Notes under the pieces: generated by a model
What the model saw: only the letters and a program-made list of their open reading frames with translations
Database searches by the model: none
Told to the model about the DNA's origin: nothing
In this document: piece after piece, positions 17,858 through 25,867 of the stretch
Layout: every line of letters begins with the position of its first letter
Numbering within the stretch: the first letter of the stretch is position 1
Source of the DNA: Futiania mangrovi
GTDB taxonomy: Bacteria > Pseudomonadota > Alphaproteobacteria > Futianiales > Futianiaceae
Assembly: GCF_024158125.1 (NCBI RefSeq)
Contig: NZ_JAMZFT010000003.1
Coordinates: forward strand, 62,001 to 126,000
Length of the DNA stretch: 64,000 bases
Direction of reading: 5' to 3'
Made by a program: the position numbers and the translations under genes

Positions 17858-19000
17858 ATGAACATGCGGGACGTTGCCTTTCAGTCACCGACCCTGATCG
17901 CTCCCGACGCGATGGAGCACCTGCCGAAGACGACGGCGGCGGCGGGCTTCTCGCGGCCGCTGATGATCGTGTGCGGCGCCACGACGACCTTCGGGCACCT
18001 GCACAGGATGCGCTCCATGGCCCCGCCGCCCGGCCGGGCCGTGCCGTTCGAGGTGCGCCACACGGTCGCCCACGAGGACGCCATCGCCGAGGCGCTGTCG
18101 CTCTTCCACGACATGTCCTGCGACAGCGTCATCGCCGCAGGGTCGGGCGCTGCGCTCGATACCGCGCGCGCTGTCGCGATGCTGGCCTCGACGCATGCCC
18201 CCCTCGCCGAGATCGTGCAGCGCCCGGCGCTTGTCCGCGCGGCGAAGCCCTGGATCGCGGTGGTGCCGGCGCCAGCTTCCCTGGTGCCGCTGTCCGACCG
18301 GATCGTCGCCGACGTCCGCGGCGAGGTCGGCACCCCGACGCAGCGGATCGCCATCGATGCAAGCCGCGTGCGGCCGGCGCGGATCCTCTGCGACACCGAT
18401 TGCATGCGCGCCCTGCCGCCGCAGACGGTGGCTGCCGGACTGTTCGCCGCGCTGATGCAGGCCGCAGAGACGCTGGCCGAAGCGGATGCGCCGCACGCCA
18501 ATCGCGCGCTGGCCGCCGGGGCTGTGCGCCTGATCGCGGGTACGGGCGGTCTGCTGGCCGGGGTGACTGCGCTGAGCGACCCGGACGCGACCGCGCTGCG
18601 CATCACGGCGTTCGAGGCGGCGGGCATGGCCGCACTGTCCCGCAACGGGCGCAGCATCGGCGCTGCATCGGCGCTGACGCTGGCGCTGACCGGCCGGCAC
18701 GGCGTCCGCCACGGCCCCATCGCGGCGGCGCTGCTGCCCGCGTGGACCGCGATGGACGGCCACGGCGGAGCGGCGGAAGCGGCCCTTGCGCCGCTGGTGG
18801 CAAAGGCCGGTGCGCCGAGCGTGGCAGCGGCGCTGACCGCCATGCGCGATGCGGCCGGACTGGCCCCTGCGATCCGGGAACTGGGCCTCGAGATCGATGC
18901 GAATGTCCGCAAGCAGGCAGAGGCACTAGCCGGACCCGATGGGGCCGCGGCCGTGGCGGCACTGGCGGCGGCTGCAGATGCCGCGGGAGCCATGGCATGA
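17858..19000 (+). CDS. Iron-containing alcohol dehydrogenase homologue lacking metal ligands
   Basis: A 380-residue member of the group III (Fe-dependent) alcohol dehydrogenase/maleylacetate reductase superfamily by overall length and the nucleotide motif GSGAALDTAR (about residues 95-104). The family's metal site is broken: the usual G-x-D-A-x-x-H region reads AAGLFAALMQAAE (residues 192-204), with neither Asp nor His, and the PTTAGTGSE segment is replaced by VVPAPASLVPLSD. Only the late histidine region HGVRHG is kept. It may be a different or regulatory activity. The ATG is preceded by GAGGAGCG. The stop overlaps the start of the thioesterase gene. Confidence 0.7.
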   Translation: MNMRDVAFQSPTLIAPDAMEHLPKTTAAAGFSRPLMIVCGATTTFGHLHRMRSMAPPPGRAVPFEVRHTVAHEDAIAEALSLFHDMSCDSVIAAGSGAALDTARAVAMLASTHAPLAEIVQRPALVRAAKPWIAVVPAPASLVPLSDRIVADVRGEVGTPTQRIAIDASRVRPARILCDTDCMRALPPQTVAAGLFAALMQAAETLAEADAPHANRALAAGAVRLIAGTGGLLAGVTALSDPDATALRITAFEAAGMAALSRNGRSIGAASALTLALTGRHGVRHGPIAAALLPAWTAMDGHGGAAEAALAPLVAKAGAPSVAAALTAMRDAAGLAPAIRELGLEIDANVRKQAEALAGPDGAAAVAALAAAADAAGAMA

Positions 19001-19449
19001 GCGGGCCCGGAGAACGCCCCGCCCCCCTGCCCCGGTCCGCGTTCGGGCATTTCGCGCGGATCGAGACGCGGTGGGCCGACAACGACGTCTACGGGCATGT
19101 CAACAACGTGACCTACTACGCCTTCTTCGACACCGCCGTGAACCGCTACCTTATCGAGGCGGGCGCGCTGGACCTGGAGAAGAGCACGGAGATCGGCCTC
19201 GTCGTGGAAACGCGGTGCAACTATTTCGCGCCGCTGTCGTTCCCCGAGCCGGTCGAGGCCGCCATCGCGGTCGAGCGTCTGGGCGGAAGCTCGATCACCT
19301 ACCGCATCGGGATCTTCGCTGCCGGCGCGGCCGAGACGGCGGCGCACGGCCGCTTCGTCCACGTCTATGTGGACCGGGATACGCGCCGGCCCGTTCCGGT
19401 GCCCGAACCCGTTCGCAAGGCCGTCGCGCCGCTGGCGATCGCGGACTGA
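18997..19449 (+). CDS. 4HBT-family acyl-CoA thioesterase
   Basis: A 150-residue hotdog-fold thioesterase (YbgC/4-hydroxybenzoyl-CoA thioesterase type). The motif RWADNDVYGHVNNVTYYAFF holds the catalytic aspartate and the helix start typical of the family. It probably hydrolyses short or aromatic acyl-CoAs; substrate is unknown. The start overlaps the preceding stop (ATGA), indicating translational coupling to the iron-ADH homologue. The 198 bases after it hold the palindrome GGGGCGCCCC at 19503-19512 but no gene. Confidence 0.88.
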   Translation: MSGPGERPAPLPRSAFGHFARIETRWADNDVYGHVNNVTYYAFFDTAVNRYLIEAGALDLEKSTEIGLVVETRCNYFAPLSFPEPVEAAIAVERLGGSSITYRIGIFAAGAAETAAHGRFVHVYVDRDTRRPVPVPEPVRKAVAPLAIAD

Positions 19450-19647
19450 GCCGCGCCGGAAGCGGCACCGACGCAGATCTTCACATTTTCGTGTGCAGAC
19501 GCGGGGCGCCCCCTTTAAAGCGCCCGGACGAGAACATATGTGAACATCAGCCGGATGCCCCCCTTTCCGGCAAAAGTCCGGCGGCGCGCCCGATCCCCCC
19601 GCAAACCCCGCGTGGCGCGCCGCCGGCACCCCTTTCCCGAACAGCCG

Positions 19648-20496
19648 TCAGCGCGGATCGCGCACCAGTGTCGCGGCCTGCTCTCCCAGACCGGAGATAC
19701 CGAGGCGCACCCTGTCGCCGGGCTTGTAGAACACCTGCGGAGTGCGCCCGACGCCCACGCCCGGCGGCGTGCCCGTGGCGATCACGTCGCCCGGCTCAAG
19801 TGTCATGAAGCGGGAGATGTGTGCGACGACCTCGGCCACACCGAAGATCATGGTCGCGGTGTTGCCGTCCTGCATGCGGGTGCCGTTGACCTCAAGCCAG
19901 ATGTCGAGGGCCTGCGGATCGGGCACCTCGTCCGCCGTGACGAGCCACGGGCCAACGGGTCCGAAGGTGTCCGACGATTTCGCCTTCACCCATTGCCCGC
20001 CCTCGTTCTGCTGCCAGTCCCGCTCCGACACGTCCTGCACGATGGTGTAGCCCGCGACGTGCGCGAGCGCCTTCCCCGGCGTGACGAAGCGCGCGGGCGC
20101 GCCGATCACGATGCCAAGCTCGACCTCCCAGTCGGTCTTCTCCGAGCCCGGCGGAATGAGGATGTCGTCGTTCGGACCGCAGATCGAGGAGGTCGCCTTC
20201 ATGAACACGACGGGCTTGTCGGGGCGCGGCAAATTCATCTCGTCGGCATGGTCGGCATAGTTGAGACCGATGCAGACGAGCTTGCCGACGTTTCCGACAG
20301 GCGCGCCGAGGCGCGGGGTGCCCTCGACCGCAGGCAGCGTCGCCGGGTCGATGCCGCGCAGCATCTCCAGCGCCGCCGGCAGGAGCCAGCGGCCGCCCAC
20401 GTCGTCGATCACGCCGGAGAGATCGCGCACGCGCCCGCCCGCATCGAGAAGCCCCGGACGCTCGCGCCCGGCCTCGCCGTATCGCACCAGTTTCAT
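19648..20496 (-). CDS. Fumarylacetoacetate hydrolase family protein
   Basis: A 282-residue FAH-superfamily enzyme with the short YcgM-like N-terminus. Metal-binding and catalytic segments are clear: IGLNYADHADEMN, KTDWEVELGIVIG (acidic metal ligands), and DVIATGTPPGVGVG near the C-terminus. Members act as acylpyruvases, 2-hydroxyhepta-2,4-diene-1,7-dioate isomerases or related C-C hydrolases in aromatic or lactone catabolism; the reaction here cannot be decided. The start is the ATG at 20496, giving the usual MKLVRYG. Divergent from the gamma-carbonic anhydrase. Confidence 0.9.
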   Translation of the reverse strand: MKLVRYGEAGRERPGLLDAGGRVRDLSGVIDDVGGRWLLPAALEMLRGIDPATLPAVEGTPRLGAPVGNVGKLVCIGLNYADHADEMNLPRPDKPVVFMKATSSICGPNDDILIPPGSEKTDWEVELGIVIGAPARFVTPGKALAHVAGYTIVQDVSERDWQQNEGGQWVKAKSSDTFGPVGPWLVTADEVPDPQALDIWLEVNGTRMQDGNTATMIFGVAEVVAHISRFMTLEPGDVIATGTPPGVGVGRTPQVFYKPGDRVRLGISGLGEQAATLVRDPR

Positions 20497-20651
20497 GGAA
20501 CGCTGACCCCTTGTTGCTTGTTCTTGAACCGCCGAGGCGGACCCGCGAAATGAGCGCGGAAGCGGTGCTTGCGTCAAGTGCTTGCCCGCGCACCGCACCG
20601 GGGGCATGGTGAGGCCGAGGAACACGGCACCGGCAAGGAGAGGCACGCGAA

Positions 20652-21179
20652 ATGCCCGTCTATGCGCTTGGCGACAAGACACCGAAACTGCCCGCGAGAG
20701 GCAATTACTTCATCGCGCCGTCGGCGGACGTGATCGGCCTCGTCGAACTGCGCGAGGGCGCGAGCGTCTGGTTCAACTGCACGCTGCGCGGCGACAACGA
20801 CTGGATCGTGCTGGGCGAGGACGTGAATATCCAGGACAACACTGTCTGCCACACGGACCAGGGCTATCCGATCGAGCTTGCCCGCGGCGTGACCGTCGGA
20901 CATTCGGTGACGCTGCACTCCTGCAAGGTCGGGGAATACAGCCTGATCGGCATGGGCGCGACGCTTCTCTCCGGCAGCGTGATCGGCACGAACTGCCTGA
21001 TCGCCGCGGGCGCGCTCATCAAGGAAGGTCAGGAAATCCCGGACAATTCGCTTGTCGTCGGCGCGCCGGGCCGGGTCGTGCGCCAGCTCGACGAGAAGGC
21101 AGCCGCCATGATGCGCAAGAGCGCGGAAGGCTACCGCATGAACGGGCAGAGGTTCCGGGAGCAACTGCGTGAGCTTTAG
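20652..21179 (+). CDS. Gamma-class carbonic anhydrase family protein
   Basis: Left-handed beta-helix hexapeptide-repeat protein, 175 residues, trimeric in this family. The three zinc histidines are present (His67, His84, His89, in CHTDQG and VGHSVTLHSC), as is the N-terminal GASVWFNCTLRGD. Possible roles are carbonic anhydrase activity or, as for YrdA/PaaY relatives, a metal-dependent thioesterase. The GTG start of the next gene lies inside its end (11-base overlap), so the two are co-transcribed. Confidence 0.92.
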   Translation: MPVYALGDKTPKLPARGNYFIAPSADVIGLVELREGASVWFNCTLRGDNDWIVLGEDVNIQDNTVCHTDQGYPIELARGVTVGHSVTLHSCKVGEYSLIGMGATLLSGSVIGTNCLIAAGALIKEGQEIPDNSLVVGAPGRVVRQLDEKAAAMMRKSAEGYRMNGQRFREQLREL

Positions 21180-22086
21180 GCGCCCCTTTCCAGCCCAGAC
21201 CGTCGCCGTGCGCCTGCTGGCCGCGGCCGTCGCGCTGGCAAGCCTTCTGATCCTCGCCGGGACCGCGCGCGCGCAGGACGACGCAGCCTTCGTCGGCGTC
21301 TTCGTGGGCGTGGACACGGCCGATGGCGCGGGCCTGCTGATCGAGCGGGCGGCGGAGGGCGGCGGCTACCGCGGCCGCTTCCTGAGCCCGGACCAGGTGC
21401 TCTACGAGGTATCGGGAAACATCGAGAACGGGGTACTGCAACTGCGCGCCGAGGCGGAAACGCGCATGGCCTATCTGCGGATCCAGCCGGTGAGCGTCGG
21501 CCTCGTCATGGCCATGATCCCGGTCGAGGGAACCGTTCCGCCGGACGAAGCGCCCGCGCCCTCGCAGCTTGGCCGCGCCGTGCAGTACGCCTTCGTGCGC
21601 GAGGGAACGAAGCTGCCGAACCTTCCCGGGCGAATCCGCGCCGCGCCCGACGCCAACACGCGCTATCTCGCGACGCTGACCTTTCTCGACAACTACCCCT
21701 ACTGGCCGGCAGACGGCGTGGTGCGCGGCTTCGCGCTGATTCCGGCGAACCACGTGGCCATGATCCGCATGTTCCCGCGGGTGCAGGCCGACCTCTTCTG
21801 GAAGATGTGCGACGCGGGCGGGCTCAACCCCCAACTCAAGCGGGAGGTGGACACGGCCGGCACCAGCTGCGCGGAGGTCCGCGCGGCCATGACCGAGTTC
21901 CAGGCGCGCGGCACCTTCGACGACTTCAAGGCCGACGTGGAGGCCGACACGGTCACCTTGCGCGATGCCATCGCCTGCGGGCAGGGCATGAAGGCGCGCC
22001 AGCGCTGCCAGGCGATCAGCCAGATCCTGGCCGAGGCCGCGCTGAATGCGCCGAGCGTGGGCAAGATCCTGCAGGAATACCGGTAA
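21169..22086 (+). CDS. Exported hypothetical protein
   Basis: A 305-residue product starting at a GTG inside the end of the carbonic anhydrase gene. A signal peptide (VRLLAAAVALASLLILAG, then TARAQ) ends near residue 36, so the protein is probably periplasmic. The mature part has a beta-rich first half (GVFVGVDTADGAGLLIE and later strands) and a helical second half with cysteine pairs (C-DAGG, SCAEV, CGQG, RCQAI). No family is recognised. The overlap with the upstream gene suggests coupling, not function. Confidence 0.75.
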   Translation: MSFRRPFPAQTVAVRLLAAAVALASLLILAGTARAQDDAAFVGVFVGVDTADGAGLLIERAAEGGGYRGRFLSPDQVLYEVSGNIENGVLQLRAEAETRMAYLRIQPVSVGLVMAMIPVEGTVPPDEAPAPSQLGRAVQYAFVREGTKLPNLPGRIRAAPDANTRYLATLTFLDNYPYWPADGVVRGFALIPANHVAMIRMFPRVQADLFWKMCDAGGLNPQLKREVDTAGTSCAEVRAAMTEFQARGTFDDFKADVEADTVTLRDAIACGQGMKARQRCQAISQILAEAALNAPSVGKILQEYR

Positions 22087-22096
22087 GGCTGACGGC

Positions 22097-22396
22097 TCAG
22101 GCCTCTTCGAGCCAGTGCTCGAAGATCTCGATCTCCAACGTGTCCGCCGGGTTTTCTGCATAAGCCGGCCAGAGGTCGGGCTGGTGGAGCCGCACGCGGT
22201 AGATCGGCCGGTCCGGCCCCTCGCGGTAGATCGCGGCAAGCTCCGGCTCCTGGAACCCCATGCACACCCGCTCGACCGTGCCCACGCGGCCCTTGGCATA
22301 GGCGGGGACGCGATGGTGCACGGGCGGATTCATGTCGCGGATGCGCACGCGCGCGCCGACGGGAAAGCGGGGATGCGCGGGGCGCGGCGACGGCAT
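22097..22396 (-). CDS. Nitrile hydratase/thiocyanate hydrolase beta-subunit C-terminal domain (split)
   Basis: A 99-residue SH3-like protein matching the C-terminal half of nitrile hydratase beta subunit: RFPVGARVRIRDMNPPVHHR followed by VPAYAKGRVGTVERV, and IYRVRLHQPDLW. In thiocyanate hydrolase and toyocamycin nitrile hydratase this half is its own subunit. It begins one base after the N-terminal-half gene stops, in the same order as in an intact beta subunit. The catalytic metal-binding alpha subunit (C-x-x-C-S-C claw) is not found in the window. Function as hydratase is therefore unproven. Confidence 0.85.
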   Translation of the reverse strand: MPSPRPAHPRFPVGARVRIRDMNPPVHHRVPAYAKGRVGTVERVCMGFQEPELAAIYREGPDRPIYRVRLHQPDLWPAYAENPADTLEIEIFEHWLEEA

Positions 22397-22397
22397 G

Positions 22398-22742
22398 TCA
22401 GCCCCCCTGCTCCAGCCTCGACTTCATCTCCGCGATGCGGGAGTCGATCTCCTCGTTCGTGAGTACGCCCTTGTTGACGAGCATCCGGCGGAACGACTTC
22501 GCCCAGCGCTCGAAATAGCCCAACTTCTCGTAATCCTCGGGCGTCAGCGCCTCGATCCCGGCGCGGATTTCCGCGAAGTCCAGAAGGATCCCCTTGCTCA
22601 TCAGGAGGCGGGACATGGCGTCGACCCGCCGCTCCCAATAGGGCAGGTCGTGCTCCTCCCGGTCGATCAGGCCCCCATGGGTCCCGACCTGGCCCGCAAG
22701 GTCGTGCGGCCCGTTCGGCGTGAAGGAAAGATCGTCGGTCAT
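22398..22742 (-). CDS. Nitrile hydratase beta-subunit N-terminal domain (split)
   Basis: A 114-residue helical protein matching the N-terminal half of nitrile hydratase beta subunits: NGPHDLAGQVGTHGGLI, then LPYWERRVDAMSRLLMSKG, and YFERWAKSFRRMLVNKGVLT with the closing EEID. Start is the ATG at 22742. It is the first gene of a two-gene unit with the C-terminal-half gene; the pair corresponds to ScnB and ScnA of thiocyanate hydrolase. There is no alpha-subunit or activator gene alongside, which is unusual. Confidence 0.85.
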   Translation of the reverse strand: MTDDLSFTPNGPHDLAGQVGTHGGLIDREEHDLPYWERRVDAMSRLLMSKGILLDFAEIRAGIEALTPEDYEKLGYFERWAKSFRRMLVNKGVLTNEEIDSRIAEMKSRLEQGG

Positions 22743-22864
22743 GTTGCGAGCATGACGCGCGGCGGACCCGTCTGGCAAGGGGGCGGCAGACGGGCTAGTG
22801 TCGGTGCGCTTGGGGACAAGGAGCCGCGCGCGAACGCGGCGGCCGCCTTTGGGGTGCCGGAACG

Positions 22865-23494
22865 ATGGGCGAAGACCTGCTCAATGCCTTCGTGACGCTG
22901 TTCGTGATCATCGATCCGATCGGCCTGGTGCCCGTGTTCATCGCGCTGACAAGCGACCTCGCCCCGCGCGACCGGCGCACGGTGGCGACCAAGGCGATCG
23001 CGATCGCCGCCGGCCTGCTGCTGCTCTTCGCGCTTGGCGGACATGCGGTGCTGGGCTTCCTCGGCATCTCGTTCTCGGCGTTCAAGATCGCCGGCGGCCT
23101 CCTGCTGCTCGCTACCGCCTTCGAGATGGTGTTCGAGCGGCGGACGGAGCGGCGCGACCAGCAGGCCGCCAGCGCCGAGCATCATGCGGCCCGCCTCAGC
23201 GAGATCGCGGTGTTCCCGCTGGCCATCCCGCTGCTCGCAGGCCCGGGCGCCATCACCTCGATCATCCTGCTGATGGGGCGCGCCGAGGGGGAGCCTGCCG
23301 AGCAGGCCGGCGTTCTCGGCGTCGCGGCCGCCGTGCTCGCGATCTCCTACGTGCTGTTTCTGATATCCGGCCCCGTCGCCCGCCTGCTGGGCAAGACCGG
23401 GGTCGTCGTGACCTCGCGGGTGCTGGGCGTGCTGCTGGCGGCGCTTGCCGTGCAATATGTCATCGACGGCGTGACGACCGTGCTCGCGGGCTGA
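22865..23494 (+). CDS. MarC family membrane protein
   Basis: Inner-membrane protein of 209 residues with six hydrophobic helices, the MarC/UPF0056 family. Typical features are the opening FVTLFVIIDPIGLVPVFIAL, the GISFSAFKIAGGLLLLATAF helix, and the central EIAVFPLAIPLLAGPGAITS motif. The transported substrate, if any, is unknown; the old link to antibiotic resistance is not supported. Single gene, convergent with the EAL-domain gene and divergent from the split nitrile hydratase pair. Confidence 0.93.
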   Translation: MGEDLLNAFVTLFVIIDPIGLVPVFIALTSDLAPRDRRTVATKAIAIAAGLLLLFALGGHAVLGFLGISFSAFKIAGGLLLLATAFEMVFERRTERRDQQAASAEHHAARLSEIAVFPLAIPLLAGPGAITSIILLMGRAEGEPAEQAGVLGVAAAVLAISYVLFLISGPVARLLGKTGVVVTSRVLGVLLAALAVQYVIDGVTTVLAG

Positions 23495-23505
23495 TCCGCA
23501 GGGCG

Positions 23506-24783
23506 TCAGGCGGATTTGCGGGCCGTCTGCTCCTGCTCGCGCACGAGGCGGGAGACGGGCTCCGGCTGGCCGAAGAGGTAGCCCTGGCCGAAATCCACCC
23601 CAAGCTCCTTCAGCACGTCGCGCTGCTGCGCGGTCTCGACATGCTCGGCGATGGAGCGCACGCCGAGGGAACGGGCGAGCGACGCCATCGAGCGGATCAT
23701 GTGCCGTTCGCGCCCGCCGGGCCCGAGGCCGCGGACGAAGCCACCCTCGATCTTGATGTAGTCGACGTCGAAGGCCTGGAGGCAGCCGAAGGCGGCGGCA
23801 TCCCCGCCGAAGTCGTCGAGGCAGACGCCGAAGCCCAACGCGCGGATGTCGCGCAACACGCTCCCCACCTGGTCCCGGTCGTCGATTGCCGCGCTGTCGG
23901 TCAGCTCGAAGACGAGACGTCCGGCGAGACCGGCGTGTCCCTTCAGCAGGTCCATCAGGAGATCGACGAACATGGCGCTGCGCAGCGAATGGCCGGAGAC
24001 ATTGACCGCGAGGCGCGTCCCCTGCCCGTCCGCCCGCGCCGGCAGGAAGCGGGTCAGGAGGTCGACGGCAGACTCCGCAATGGCGAGGTCGAGATCCTCG
24101 ATGATGCCGACGTCCTCGGCAAAACTCACCATCGCGTGCGTGTTCTCGCCGCGCAGGAAGCGGGAGAGGATTTCGTAGTGCTGCGTCTCCCCGGTCGCCA
24201 GGTCGACGATCGGGTGACATACGAGGCGGATCTGCTTGTCCCGGACCGCGGCCTTGAAGTCCGCGATGCGGGTCAGCGTCTCCTGCAGCATGCGCTGCGC
24301 CGTGCCGGCCAGCGAGGGCGCGTCTGCAGTCTTGCCGCCGCGGGCGCCGACCGGTCGGGCAGCAGCGCCGCCGCGCGACAGGCACAGGCAGATACGATCC
24401 TCGCGCGGGGGCATCCGGCTGCCTCCCAGCGTCGCAACCATCGCCGGACCGGCGGACCGGTCCCCGGTACGGTCGAGTTGGACGGCGAAGGGACCGAAGC
24501 GCTCGCCGATCGCGATCCCGTCCAGCGCGGCACGCGCCATGCCGCGGTCCGCAGCCGCGAGGAGGTCGCAGAAGGCACGGCCAACGAGCGCATCGGCGGC
24601 ACAGCCGAACATCTGCTGCGCGGCGCCCAGCGCGTAGGTCACGCGGTGGTCGCCATCCAGCTCGATCAGCAGGTCGGCACTCGCGAACGCAAACGCAAGA
24701 AAGCGGTCCCGCTGCAGCCGCAGGTCCGCGCGCATCCCGCCGGAGGCCTCCTCCCGCTCCTGCTCAGCCCGTTCAGCCGCCAT
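23506..24783 (-). CDS. PAS-like/EAL-domain protein (putative c-di-GMP phosphodiesterase)
   Basis: A 425-residue cytosolic protein. Residues about 25-125 form a PAS-like sensor (LIELDGDHRVTYALGAAQQM); residues about 175-410 form an EAL domain that would cleave c-di-GMP. The signature is altered: EAL reads EIL (Glu204), the usual TES reads TDS (FELTDSAAI), and DDFGTG reads DDFGGD, while AVNVSGHSL, the lysine of YIKIEG, AEHVET and GYLFGQP are kept. It may be weakly active or a c-di-GMP-binding effector. No GGDEF domain is present. It stands alone between MarC and the dehydrogenase gene. Confidence 0.87.
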   Translation of the reverse strand: MAAERAEQEREEASGGMRADLRLQRDRFLAFAFASADLLIELDGDHRVTYALGAAQQMFGCAADALVGRAFCDLLAAADRGMARAALDGIAIGERFGPFAVQLDRTGDRSAGPAMVATLGGSRMPPREDRICLCLSRGGAAARPVGARGGKTADAPSLAGTAQRMLQETLTRIADFKAAVRDKQIRLVCHPIVDLATGETQHYEILSRFLRGENTHAMVSFAEDVGIIEDLDLAIAESAVDLLTRFLPARADGQGTRLAVNVSGHSLRSAMFVDLLMDLLKGHAGLAGRLVFELTDSAAIDDRDQVGSVLRDIRALGFGVCLDDFGGDAAAFGCLQAFDVDYIKIEGGFVRGLGPGGRERHMIRSMASLARSLGVRSIAEHVETAQQRDVLKELGVDFGQGYLFGQPEPVSRLVREQEQTARKSA

Positions 24784-24853
24784 GCCGCCCTTCCCTTCGA
24801 CGCAACACGCGGCCCGCGCGGCCGCCGAAACCGGAAGTGTCGCGGAAGAGCCC

Positions 24854-25774
24854 TTAATTCTTCGTGGCGTTCCCGGCGTCCCTGCCCATCGCGCGGGCCG
24901 GAGCGAGGCCGTTCATGTCTTCCAGCGCAACGAGGGTCGCGGAATGGTCGAGATCGGCGCCGCCCTGCGCGACCAGGCGGGCGAAGACCTCGCGCGCGGC
25001 TTCGACCGCGGGAAGCCTGAGGCCAAGTTCCGCCGCCGTCGCGAGCACCGTGTCCATGTCCTTGAGCTGGATCGAGGCCCGACCGCCGGGACGGAAATCG
25101 CGCGCGAGCATCTTTGCACCGTGCAGCTCCAGGACCCGGCTTTCGGCGAAACCGCCGCGGATCGCGTCGCGCACCGCCGCAGGGTCCGCGCCGCCCGCCC
25201 GCGCCAGCATCAGCGCCTCCGCGACCACGGTGAGCGTGACGCCCACGATGGCCTGGTTGGCGAGCTTGGCAAGCTGGCCCGCGCCCGCCGGTCCGACATG
25301 GGTCCAACGTCCGAGAGGGGAGAGCGCAGCCGCCGCGCGCGCGACGAGGTCGGCAGGGCCGCCCGCCATGATGGCAAGCGTGCCGGCCTCCGCCCCCGGA
25401 ACGCCGCCCGAGACAGGCGCGTCCACGTGCCCGGCTCCGCTTTCGGCCAGCCGGCCAGCATGCTCGCGCGCAGCGCCCGGAGGGATGGACGACATGTCGA
25501 CGACGAGCGCGCCGGTCTTCAGCGCAGCCGCGACGCCCACCTTCTCGTCGAACAGGACTGCGCCGACGGCCTGTGCATTTTCCAGCATCGTCAGCACGAT
25601 GTCGGCGTCTGCCACCGCCGCGCGCGCACTTGACGCGACCTCCGCGCCGTCCGCCGCCAGCGCCTCAGCCTTGACAGCCGTCCGGTTCCAGACGATCACC
25701 GCCCGGCCTGCGCCAAGCAGCCGCCGCACCATCGGCGCGCCCATCAGACCCGTTCCCAATACCGCTATTTTCAT
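24854..25774 (-). CDS. NAD(P)-dependent beta-hydroxyacid dehydrogenase (3-hydroxyisobutyrate type)
   Basis: A 306-residue two-domain dehydrogenase. The N-terminal Rossmann motif is AVLGTGLMGAPMVRRLL; the substrate signature is VDAPVSGGVPGAEAGTLAIM; the catalytic lysine lies in GAGQLAKLANQAIVG. Family members oxidise 3-hydroxyisobutyrate (valine catabolism), tartronate semialdehyde or related acids; the exact substrate is not decidable. The ATG at 25774 starts the Rossmann fold directly. Divergent from the neighbouring DMT transporter gene. Confidence 0.92.
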   Translation of the reverse strand: MKIAVLGTGLMGAPMVRRLLGAGRAVIVWNRTAVKAEALAADGAEVASSARAAVADADIVLTMLENAQAVGAVLFDEKVGVAAALKTGALVVDMSSIPPGAAREHAGRLAESGAGHVDAPVSGGVPGAEAGTLAIMAGGPADLVARAAAALSPLGRWTHVGPAGAGQLAKLANQAIVGVTLTVVAEALMLARAGGADPAAVRDAIRGGFAESRVLELHGAKMLARDFRPGGRASIQLKDMDTVLATAAELGLRLPAVEAAREVFARLVAQGGADLDHSATLVALEDMNGLAPARAMGRDAGNATKN

Positions 25775-25867
25775 GGCCCCTCTCCCCTGCCCGCCGGCGC
25801 CCCCACAACCCTGCCATGCGGGCGCATTGCCTCGCCAGCGGCAATCCGGACACGCAAAGTCCGACAT

